14,288 nt of DNA from an uncultured bacterium (GTDB lineage: Bacteria; Cyanobacteriota; Vampirovibrionia; Gastranaerophilales; Gastranaerophilaceae): contig OMVC01000141.1 in NCBI GenBank assembly GCA_900314375.1, forward strand, positions 1 to 14,288, written 5' to 3'. Shown one piece after another: positions 5,555-12,454 of this stretch. The first letter of the stretch is position 1. Each line of letters opens with the position of its first letter. The position numbers and the translations under genes were made by a program. The notes under the pieces are model-generated. The model was given only the letters and a program-made list of their open reading frames with translations, searched no databases and was not told the DNA's origin.

Positions 5555-8395
5555 ATGGCAGATAAAATAAAAATTTTGGGAGCGAAAGAACATAACCTCA
5601 AAAATGTATCATTAGAGATTCCAAAGGATGAGTTAATTGTATTTACCGGAGTTTCAGGTTCGGGGAAAAGCTCTTTGGCGTTTGATACGATTTTTGCAGA
5701 GGGGCAAAGACGCTATGTGGAAAGTTTATCAACTTATGCAAGACAGTTTTTGGGACAACTTGATAAGCCGAATGTTGAGTATATCGACGGATTATCTCCG
5801 GCTATTTCTATAGACCAGAAATCTACAAGTAACAATCCGCGTTCAACTGTTGGTACAATTACTGAAATTTATGACTTTTTGCGTCTTATGTATGCAAGAA
5901 TTGGTACTCCTTACTGCCCAAAATGCGGAAGAAAAATAAAACCTCAAACACTTGATGAAATTGTTAATAGGATTATGGCGTTTGGTGAAGGTACTAAAAT
6001 TCAAATTTTAGCACCGATTGTCCGCGGTAAGAAGGGAGAATACTCTTCAACATTTAAAGAATTGATGCATGAAGGTTTTGTCAGAGTGAAGGTTGACGGG
6101 GAAATATATAATCTTGACGAGGATGATATCGAATTAGAAAAAACAAAGCGTCACGATATATTTGTAGTTGTGGATAGAATTGTCGTTAAGGAAAGTGCGC
6201 AATCAAGAATTGCAGACAGTGTTCAAATAGCATTAAAAAAGACTGACGGCATTGTTATTGTTGATGTTATCGGTCAAAGTGAGCACATATACAGTGAAAA
6301 ACTTGCATGTCCCGATTGCGGATTAAGTTTTGAAGAATTAACTCCGCGAATTTTTTCATTCAATGCGCCTTATGGTGCTTGCGAACGTTGCGGAGGTTTA
6401 GGGGCTGATTTTATTGTCGATCCTGATTTGGTTGTGCCGGACAAAACTAAATCAATTAACGATAATGCAATATATGCGTGGGACAGACCGGCAACAACCT
6501 ATTACAAGGATATGTTGTCTTCGGTTTGCACTGCATACGATATAGATATGGATACCCCTTTTGAAAAACTTTCCAAAGAGCATCAGGATATAATTTTATA
6601 CGGCTCAAAAGAAGCTATTCGAATGAAAATTAAAGATTTCGGTACAAGCCGTTATCAAACAAAAGTTATGCCTTTTGTCGGGGTTATTCCGTTTTTGGAG
6701 AAGCGCTACAATGACACAAACGGTGACTATTGGCGTGATGAAATCGAACCGTTTATGACAACAAAGCCTTGCAGTGCTTGTCATGGGGCAAGGTTAAAAG
6801 AATTTCCGCTTGCAGTTAAAATTAAAGATAAAAATATATACGAATTTACCCAAATGTCTGTTGATGATGAATTTAAGTTTATAACGGATTTGTATTTGGA
6901 TTTAAACGAATATCAATTAAAAATAGCAAAGCAAATTTTAGATGAAATTCGTGCACGATTAAAATTCCTGATAGATGTAGGCTTACATTATTTGAATTTA
7001 TCACGAATGGCAGGTACTTTATCAGGCGGAGAAGCGCAAAGAATTCGTCTGGCTTCCCAAATCGGAAGCGGGTTAAGCGGAGTTTTGTATGTCCTTGATG
7101 AGCCTTCAATAGGCTTACACCAACGCGATAATGACATGCTGATAAAAACATTATTCAAATTGCGTAATTTAGGAAATACGCTTATTGTTGTTGAACATGA
7201 TGAAGATACGATAAGGAATGCCGATTATATCGTTGACATAGGTCCAAAGGCGGGAGCTTCGGGCGGAAAAATTATTGCACAAGGTTCTGTTGAAGATATT
7301 ATTGCTGCTAAAAATTCTATTACGGGCAAATATTTAAGCGGAGAAAAAGAAATTCCCGTTCCTAAAAAATTAAGAGAAGGAAACGGAAACTTTTTGCAAA
7401 TAAAAGACGCTTATTTGAATAATTTAAAGCATATTGATGTCGATATTCCGTTAGGGAAGATTGTTGTATTAACAGGTGTTTCCGGTTCGGGGAAATCGTC
7501 TTTGATGCAGGATATTTTATATCAGTTTGCGCTCCATAAATTAAGAAAAAACAAGCCAAAGCCGCAGGGTGTCGGGGATATTTTAGGTTTTGAGAATATT
7601 GATAAGGTTATAAATATTGACCAATCCCCGATAGGCAGAACGCCGCGTTCAAATCCTGCGACGTATACTGATGTATTTTCTCAAATAAGAGATGTTTATG
7701 CAAAAACAACAGAAGCAAAAGTTCGCGGATATAAACCGGGCAGATTTAGTTTTAATGTTAAGGGCGGAAGGTGCGAAGCCTGCAAAGGGGACGGCTTGCT
7801 TAAAATTGAAATGAATTTCTTATCAGATGTCTATGTAAAATGCGATGTTTGTAAAGGTAAACGCTATAACAGGGAAACATTGGAAGTTAAATACAAAGGA
7901 AAAACCATTTCAGATGTTTTGGATATGAGCGTAAAAGAAGCTTTGGAGTTTTTTGAAAATATTCCGGGGATTAAAAGAAAACTTCAAACACTTAATGATG
8001 TCGGATTAGATTATATGAAATTGGGGCAAAGTGCAACGACATTGTCAGGCGGAGAAGCTCAAAGAATAAAATTGGCATCTGAACTTAATAAACGTTCTAC
8101 CGGCAAAACTTTATACTTGCTTGATGAACCTTCTGTCGGACTTCATTGGGCCGATTTGGATAAATTAGCCAAAATACTTCATGCTCTTGCAAATCAGGGT
8201 AATACTATTTTAATGATTGAACACAATTTGGATTTAATAAAAATTGCCGATCATATAATAGATTTAGGGCCAGAAGGCGGTAGTGAAGGCGGAACGGTTG
8301 TCGCACAAGGTACACCAAAAGACATTATGAAATGTAAAGATTCTTATACCGGCGAATATTTGGCGAAATATTTAAAAAAATCAAAGCATGATTGA
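5555..8395 (+). CDS. uvrA: UvrABC excinuclease subunit A
   Basis: UvrA is the damage-sensing ATPase of nucleotide excision repair; it loads UvrB at DNA lesions. The 946-residue protein is full length (E. coli has 940). Two ABC modules are intact. The first has Walker A GVSGSGKSS at 32-40, signature LSGGEAQR from 489, and Walker B DEPSIGLH from 515. The second has Walker A from 641, signature from 830, and DEPSVGLH from 857. Zinc cysteines are present: Cys252/Cys255 with Cys276/Cys279, and Cys740/Cys743 with Cys763/Cys766. An additional CPKC pair lies at 121-124. The frame is open back to a TTG at 5504, but those 17 extra residues do not resemble UvrA; homologues begin at MADKIKILGA-like sequence, hence ATG 5555. 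There is no Shine-Dalgarno before it. It stands alone, divergent from the phage-like gene. Confidence 0.97.
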   Translation: MADKIKILGAKEHNLKNVSLEIPKDELIVFTGVSGSGKSSLAFDTIFAEGQRRYVESLSTYARQFLGQLDKPNVEYIDGLSPAISIDQKSTSNNPRSTVGTITEIYDFLRLMYARIGTPYCPKCGRKIKPQTLDEIVNRIMAFGEGTKIQILAPIVRGKKGEYSSTFKELMHEGFVRVKVDGEIYNLDEDDIELEKTKRHDIFVVVDRIVVKESAQSRIADSVQIALKKTDGIVIVDVIGQSEHIYSEKLACPDCGLSFEELTPRIFSFNAPYGACERCGGLGADFIVDPDLVVPDKTKSINDNAIYAWDRPATTYYKDMLSSVCTAYDIDMDTPFEKLSKEHQDIILYGSKEAIRMKIKDFGTSRYQTKVMPFVGVIPFLEKRYNDTNGDYWRDEIEPFMTTKPCSACHGARLKEFPLAVKIKDKNIYEFTQMSVDDEFKFITDLYLDLNEYQLKIAKQILDEIRARLKFLIDVGLHYLNLSRMAGTLSGGEAQRIRLASQIGSGLSGVLYVLDEPSIGLHQRDNDMLIKTLFKLRNLGNTLIVVEHDEDTIRNADYIVDIGPKAGASGGKIIAQGSVEDIIAAKNSITGKYLSGEKEIPVPKKLREGNGNFLQIKDAYLNNLKHIDVDIPLGKIVVLTGVSGSGKSSLMQDILYQFALHKLRKNKPKPQGVGDILGFENIDKVINIDQSPIGRTPRSNPATYTDVFSQIRDVYAKTTEAKVRGYKPGRFSFNVKGGRCEACKGDGLLKIEMNFLSDVYVKCDVCKGKRYNRETLEVKYKGKTISDVLDMSVKEALEFFENIPGIKRKLQTLNDVGLDYMKLGQSATTLSGGEAQRIKLASELNKRSTGKTLYLLDEPSVGLHWADLDKLAKILHALANQGNTILMIEHNLDLIKIADHIIDLGPEGGSEGGTVVAQGTPKDIMKCKDSYTGEYLAKYLKKSKHD

Positions 8396-8562
8396 TTTTT
8401 TTAAAAAATCTGTTAATATGTAAATATAAATTGGTAATAATACGAGGCAAAAATTTTTATATTGATGTTTTATTATTATTATATTGACCGGAAGTATTGA
8501 ATAAAATGCAGGTCAAAAACAATTTAAAACCGTAATATACTTTAGAAAAGGAGTAATATAAA

Positions 8563-8982
8563 ATGAAAAAACTATTAAGCGCAATTATCGGATTAGTTGC
8601 AGTATTTGCTTTAACACAAAGCGTTCAAGCAAAAACTATTCAAGTTTCTGCATTGGAAGATTTTAACACTGTAAATCCTCCTCAATTGTTACACGTTCAA
8701 ATGAACGCTAATACAAGATTGGACTATGACTTGATGCTATTCCAAGGCTATCAGGTAACAGGTAAAGTTGTTCCGCAAAACGGCGGATTTGCATTTGTTC
8801 CTGTTAGTTATGTTAACTTTCAGGAAGAACAATTACCTGTTAACAAAGAATATCCTGCATATTATAAGGGCGGAGCTGGTTTAATCAGACAAAATCAACC
8901 ATTCTGGTTAATATTCCCGGAAAACGGTCCTGATACATTCCAATACTATGTACCAAGTTCAAGTGATATCAATAACAGATAG
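8563..8982 (+). CDS. Small secreted protein, unknown function
   Basis: The 139-residue protein starts with a clear Sec signal peptide: MKKLL, a hydrophobic core to about residue 17, and a likely cleavage site after Val-Gln-Ala (residues 21-23). The mature part of about 116 residues is beta-rich in appearance (alternating hydrophobics, Pro, Gly and aromatics), with YDLMLFQGYQVTGKVV in the middle and no cysteine, so it has no disulphide or lipobox. It resembles short exported proteins I associate with Gastranaerophilales genomes, but I cannot give a function. AAGGAG at 8548-8553, 9 nt before the ATG, is one of the strongest ribosome-binding sites in the window, suggesting good expression. The upstream gap is 167 bases and contains an inverted repeat (8484-8516). 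The gene ends before the hairpin at 9005-9052 and looks monocistronic. Confidence 0.88.
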   Translation: MKKLLSAIIGLVAVFALTQSVQAKTIQVSALEDFNTVNPPQLLHVQMNANTRLDYDLMLFQGYQVTGKVVPQNGGFAFVPVSYVNFQEEQLPVNKEYPAYYKGGAGLIRQNQPFWLIFPENGPDTFQYYVPSSSDINNR

Positions 8983-9004
8983 TTATAATTTTTATTTTTA
9001 AATT

Positions 9005-9052
9005 AAAAGCGCCCTCCAATGAAATGATATTTCAAATTGTGAGGGTGCTTTT
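9005..9052 (+). terminator. Terminator after the secreted-protein gene
   Basis: AAAAGCGCCCTC (9005-9016) pairs with GAGGGTGCTTTT (9041-9052) through 12 positions with one G-U pair. Inside it GAAAT/ATTTC and CAAT/ATTG can extend the stem. The 3' side ends in TTTT then AGTGTG, so the U tract is short. Confidence 0.78.
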
Positions 9053-9064
9053 AGTGTGTTTGTA

Positions 9065-9073
9065 TGCTATGAT
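9065..9073 (+). promoter_or_regulatory. Candidate extended -10 promoter of the DUF475 gene
   Basis: TGCTATGAT (TG at 9065-9066, TATGAT at 9068-9073) fits an extended -10 element. No good -35 is present 17 nt upstream, where the terminator arm lies. The start point near 9080 falls directly before the AAAGGA ribosome-binding site at 9082-9087. Confidence 0.35.
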
Positions 9074-9094
9074 TTTTTCAAAAAGGATAGTGAT

Positions 9095-10135
9095 ATGTTA
9101 AAATTTTTCAAAGATTCAATAATTGTGACAATATTAGGAATAGCCGGTGCATACTTTTGGGGTGAACATATAAAACCGGGCGGAGGGATTATCGCGATAT
9201 TTATTGCGTCTATATTGGCGGTTTTAGAGATAAGTTTATCTTTTGATAATGCTGTTGTAAATGCAATGAAATTAGAAAATATGTCAAAAGTTTGGCAGCA
9301 CAGATTTCTTACCTGGGGTATAGCAATTGCGGTATTTGGGATGAGGTTTATATTCCCGATATTGGTCGTTTCAATATTTGCTCATTTGGATATGTTAACT
9401 GTCACACATATTGCTATTTCTGATTCTACAAAATATGCACATTATTTGGAAGGAGCACATGCACCGATTGTCACATTCGGTGGGTTATTTTTGATAATGT
9501 TGTTTTTAACATATTTCTTTAACCATGAAAAAGAAGTCCATTGGATTGAATTTATTGAAGCTCCTATTTCGTATTTAGACCATATTAGGGGTATTGAGAT
9601 AATTATATCTTTAATATTATTAGTAATTTTGCAGACGGTTATACCTGAAGAACAAAAAGTTTCCGTAATCATTGCAGGAATTTTCGGGATAATTACATTT
9701 TTAGCTATAGACGGTTTAAGCGCGTTTTTGGAAAGACACGAGCAAATGCGTCTTGCAAAATGTGCAACGGATGCTGTAAAATGTACGGGTTTAATAAGTT
9801 TCATATATTTAGAACTCATAGATGCTTCTTTTTCTTTAGACGGTGTATTGGGTGCTTTTGCATTAAGTAATGATGTTATTATAATAGCAATCGGTCTGGG
9901 TATCGGGGCAATGTTTGTCAGGTCATTAACATTACTTATTGTTGAAACAAAAACTCTTTCAAAATTCAGATATTTAGAGCATGGCGCTCATTGGGCAATA
10001 GGTGCATTGGCGATAATAATGCTTATTACTACTGTTCATGAAATTCCTGAAGTTGTTACGGGTTTAGTTGGGTTGTTCTTTATAGTTGCCGCTCTAATAT
10101 CTTCTGTTTTATATAATAAACAGCATAAAAATTAA
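9095..10135 (+). CDS. DUF475/TerC-type integral membrane protein
   Basis: The 346-residue polytopic inner-membrane protein has about eight or nine hydrophobic segments. Family signatures are Glu45 and SFDNAVVNA (49-57) in an early helix, and FSLDGVLGAFA (246-256) in a later one, a duplicated acidic motif typical of the TerC superfamily; DUF475 is its closest named group. TerC-type proteins have been linked to metal (manganese) export and tellurite resistance, but the substrate of DUF475 members is not settled. The frame is open back to a GTG at 9056, but that start lies next to the terminator stem and lacks a ribosome-binding site. ATG 9095 has AAAGGA (9082-9087) 7 nt upstream, so it is chosen. 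No other ter or metal gene is adjacent. Confidence 0.9.
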   Translation: MLKFFKDSIIVTILGIAGAYFWGEHIKPGGGIIAIFIASILAVLEISLSFDNAVVNAMKLENMSKVWQHRFLTWGIAIAVFGMRFIFPILVVSIFAHLDMLTVTHIAISDSTKYAHYLEGAHAPIVTFGGLFLIMLFLTYFFNHEKEVHWIEFIEAPISYLDHIRGIEIIISLILLVILQTVIPEEQKVSVIIAGIFGIITFLAIDGLSAFLERHEQMRLAKCATDAVKCTGLISFIYLELIDASFSLDGVLGAFALSNDVIIIAIGLGIGAMFVRSLTLLIVETKTLSKFRYLEHGAHWAIGALAIIMLITTVHEIPEVVTGLVGLFFIVAALISSVLYNKQHKN

Positions 10136-10155
10136 AAATAGTTATTAAAATATAT

Positions 10156-10184
10156 TTGCAAATTGTTTCTAAAACAATTATAAC
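10156..10184 (+). promoter_or_regulatory. Candidate promoter of yjbQ with a spacer palindrome
   Basis: TTGCAA (10156-10161), a 17-nt spacer and TATAAC (10179-10184) form a plausible promoter. The inverted repeat AATTGTTT-CTA-AAACAATT (10161-10179) fills almost the whole spacer. It may be an operator, or alternatively a weak terminator hairpin for the DUF475 gene, though no U tract follows. Confidence 0.4.
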
Positions 10185-10280
10185 ATCTATATAAACAGAC
10201 TATTAATTTGTGTTAAGCAGATTGTGTGCAAAATTGAAAAACTTATATGTTTTTCATAAACTTTTTTTAAGGGGTATGAG

Positions 10281-10697
10281 ATGACAATTATTAATGAAAA
10301 TTTTACAGTGCATACTAAAGGTAATACAGACATTATAGATATTACGCCGCAAATTCGTAATCTTGTATATAATCACAGCTTACAAAATGCAGTTATATAT
10401 ATTTATGCACAAGGCAGCACCGTATCTTTAACAAATATCGAATTTGAACCGGGGCTTCTGGTTGATTTCCCTGAAATAATGGAGCGTATTGCACCGTCTG
10501 ATAAGTATTATCACCATGATGAAATGTGGCATGACGGAAATGGTTATTCGCATCTTCGGGCGTCTATTATCGGCAATTCAACACATGTTCCTTTAATTGA
10601 TGGTGTGTTGCAGCTTGGACAGTGGCAGCAGGTTGTACTTATTGATTTTGATAATAAAGCAAGAGCCAGAAAAGTTCATGTGCAAATTTTATATTAA
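10281..10697 (+). CDS. yjbQ: YjbQ/UPF0047-family protein
   Basis: The 138-residue cytoplasmic protein belongs to the UPF0047 family (E. coli YjbQ), a small trimeric beta-barrel-like enzyme with a metal-binding site. E. coli YjbQ shows weak thiamine-phosphate synthase activity, so it is often annotated 'secondary thiamine-phosphate synthase'; the natural role is unknown. Visible family features are NIEFEPG (52-58), the His-rich YYHHDEMWHDGNGYSHL region (77-92) followed by RASIIG, and the C-terminal LGQWQQVVLIDFD (112-124). Length matches the family (about 130-140). AAGGGG lies about 7 nt before the ATG. No thiamine gene is nearby. It appears to be a single-gene unit between the promoter at 10156 and the next promoter at 10722. 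Confidence 0.92.
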   Translation: MTIINENFTVHTKGNTDIIDITPQIRNLVYNHSLQNAVIYIYAQGSTVSLTNIEFEPGLLVDFPEIMERIAPSDKYYHHDEMWHDGNGYSHLRASIIGNSTHVPLIDGVLQLGQWQQVVLIDFDNKARARKVHVQILY

Positions 10698-10721
10698 AGG
10701 ATATAATATATCTTAAAGATA

Positions 10722-10750
10722 TTGACATTTATATGTAATATAAATAAAAT
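10722..10750 (+). promoter_or_regulatory. Promoter of the acyl-CoA synthetase / methyltransferase unit
   Basis: A perfect TTGACA (10722-10727), a 17-nt spacer and TAAAAT (10745-10750, 5 of 6) form one of the best sigma-70 promoters here. The start point should lie near 10757, leaving a leader of about 20 nt. The downstream methyltransferase has no promoter of its own that I can see. Confidence 0.8.
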
Positions 10751-10775
10751 TATGGACATAGGGGTTTAATGTATT

Positions 10776-12452
10776 ATGGAACAAAGAAATAGCGGAATTT
10801 TATCAAGACTTGAACAAAGAACAAAGGATTATGGAGATCGTGTTGCTTTAGGAATAAAAGGTCAATACGGATGGAAAGAGGTTACATATAAAGGGGTAAG
10901 CCTTTTAGCACGCAGAATTGCAAGATATTTGATTAATGATTTGGATATTAAAAAGGGCGAGTGTCTTGCGATATTGTCTGAATCAAAACCGGAATACGGA
11001 GCTTGCTTGTTTGCTTCTGTATTAACAGGTACAATTACTGTTCCTCTGGATATAAAATTGTCTGAACATGAGCTAAAGTCAATTTTATCGGATTGTTTAC
11101 CGACTATAATGCTTGTTTCACAGCATTATTTGCAAACGGCTTTGAACTTGCAAAAAGCTATACCAGAGATTAAACATATTATATTGATAGATGAACATGC
11201 GCACTATGGAGAAATCCCGAACATATATGATTTTCCTGAAAAATACGATGGTATCTGGCGTCAAAGGAGTTCTAAATCTACTGCGCTTATTATATATACA
11301 TCAGGCACAACAGGCGCACCTAAAGGAGTAGAAATCTCTTTCAAAAATATCAATGCGCAATTGGAAGATTTAACAGATCCTATTAATGCAATATTACCTG
11401 AAGGGCAGCATATTTCGATTTTGTCGATTTTGCCTATGAATCATTTATTTGAAATGACAGTAGGTTTTTGTACTTTCTTGAATTTCGGGCACACAGTTTA
11501 TTATACAAACAGTTTAAAACCGAAAGATATTTCGGCAATAATGTGTGATAAAAAAATTCAATTTATGATTGTTGTTCCCGCATTTTTAAAACTTTTAAAA
11601 GCAGGGATTGAAAAACAAATCAGTACGGCTCCGAAATTGACATCCGTATTATTTAATGTAATGTACAAAATTGCAAAATTCATACCGTCATACAAAATAA
11701 AACGAATGATGTTTAAAAAAATTCATGACAGTATGGGCGGTCAATTTTTCGGGTGTATATCAGGCGGAGCGCCTTTGGATTTAGAGGTCGCTGATTTCTT
11801 TGAAAGAATAGGTATTATGGTATACCAAGGGTATGGGCTATCAGAAACAAGTCCTGTTGTATCGGTAAATATAGATCAACGCAACAAATTGGATTCAGTT
11901 GGTCGTCCGTTGAGACACTTTGAAGCAAAAATAGTTCCGGAAACAGGGGAATTATGGTTACGCAGTCCGTCTGTTATGAAAGGGTATCATAACCAACCTG
12001 AATTAACGGCAGAAGTTATTGATTCTGAAGGGTGGTTACATACAGGCGACATTGCAAATATTGACAAACGCGGACATATTTATATTACGGGTCGTATTAA
12101 AAACATGATTGTTCTTCAAGGCGGAAAGAAAGTATTCCCTGAAGAAGTTGAAGCAATCTTGGAAGAAAGCCATTATATAGCTGAAACTTGCGTACTTGGA
12201 ACCTCAAGAAACTTTGGTTCAAAAGACGGAACAGAAGAAGTTACGGCAGTAATCGTACCTAAAGAAGAACTTTATAATAATTATTCGGAAGATGATATTG
12301 AACGCATGATAAAACTTGATGTTAAAGCATTATCAGTAAATCTGGCATCATATAAGCGTCCTACTAATGTTATTATTTCTCGAAATCCTTTACCAAAAAC
12401 TACAACTCTGAAAGTAAAAAGGAAAGAAGTACGAAGCTTACTTAACGTATAA
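10776..12452 (+). CDS. AMP-forming acyl-CoA synthetase (long-chain fatty acid type)
   Basis: A 558-residue ANL-superfamily enzyme that should activate a fatty acid with ATP to acyl-AMP and then join it to CoA. Core motifs run in order: P-loop-like YTSGTTGAPKG (174-184), YQGYGLSETSP (350-360) containing the acyl-adenylate motif, GWLHTGD ending in Asp425 which binds the ribose, the hinge region GRIKNMI, and GGKKVFPEEVE. Lys546 in PKTTTLKVKR occupies the adenylation lysine position, but the glycine normally before it is Leu545. The substrate chain length cannot be read from sequence; acyl-ACP synthetase is an alternative. AGGGG (10760-10764) lies 11 nt from the ATG. An out-of-frame ATG at 10769 is closer to it but opens only a seven-codon frame. 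The DNA methyltransferase gene follows after 2 nt. Confidence 0.93.
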   Translation: MEQRNSGILSRLEQRTKDYGDRVALGIKGQYGWKEVTYKGVSLLARRIARYLINDLDIKKGECLAILSESKPEYGACLFASVLTGTITVPLDIKLSEHELKSILSDCLPTIMLVSQHYLQTALNLQKAIPEIKHIILIDEHAHYGEIPNIYDFPEKYDGIWRQRSSKSTALIIYTSGTTGAPKGVEISFKNINAQLEDLTDPINAILPEGQHISILSILPMNHLFEMTVGFCTFLNFGHTVYYTNSLKPKDISAIMCDKKIQFMIVVPAFLKLLKAGIEKQISTAPKLTSVLFNVMYKIAKFIPSYKIKRMMFKKIHDSMGGQFFGCISGGAPLDLEVADFFERIGIMVYQGYGLSETSPVVSVNIDQRNKLDSVGRPLRHFEAKIVPETGELWLRSPSVMKGYHNQPELTAEVIDSEGWLHTGDIANIDKRGHIYITGRIKNMIVLQGGKKVFPEEVEAILEESHYIAETCVLGTSRNFGSKDGTEEVTAVIVPKEELYNNYSEDDIERMIKLDVKALSVNLASYKRPTNVIISRNPLPKTTTLKVKRKEVRSLLNV

Positions 12453-12454
12453 TT

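Noticed and set aside
8394..8410. Palindrome GATTTTTTTAAAAAATC just after uvrA
   Set aside because: Almost pure A/T with one G-C pair; too weak to call an intrinsic terminator, and expected by chance in this DNA.
8484..8516. Inverted repeat TTGACC...GGTCAA upstream of the secreted-protein gene
   Set aside because: Arms are only 6 bp with a 21-nt gap, and no clear promoter could be placed next to it (TATACT at 8536-8541 lacks a good -35); kept only as a weak operator candidate.
9056..9094. N-terminal extension of the DUF475 protein from a GTG start
   Set aside because: The GTG abuts the terminator stem and has no ribosome-binding site, while ATG 9095 has AAAGGA at ideal spacing.
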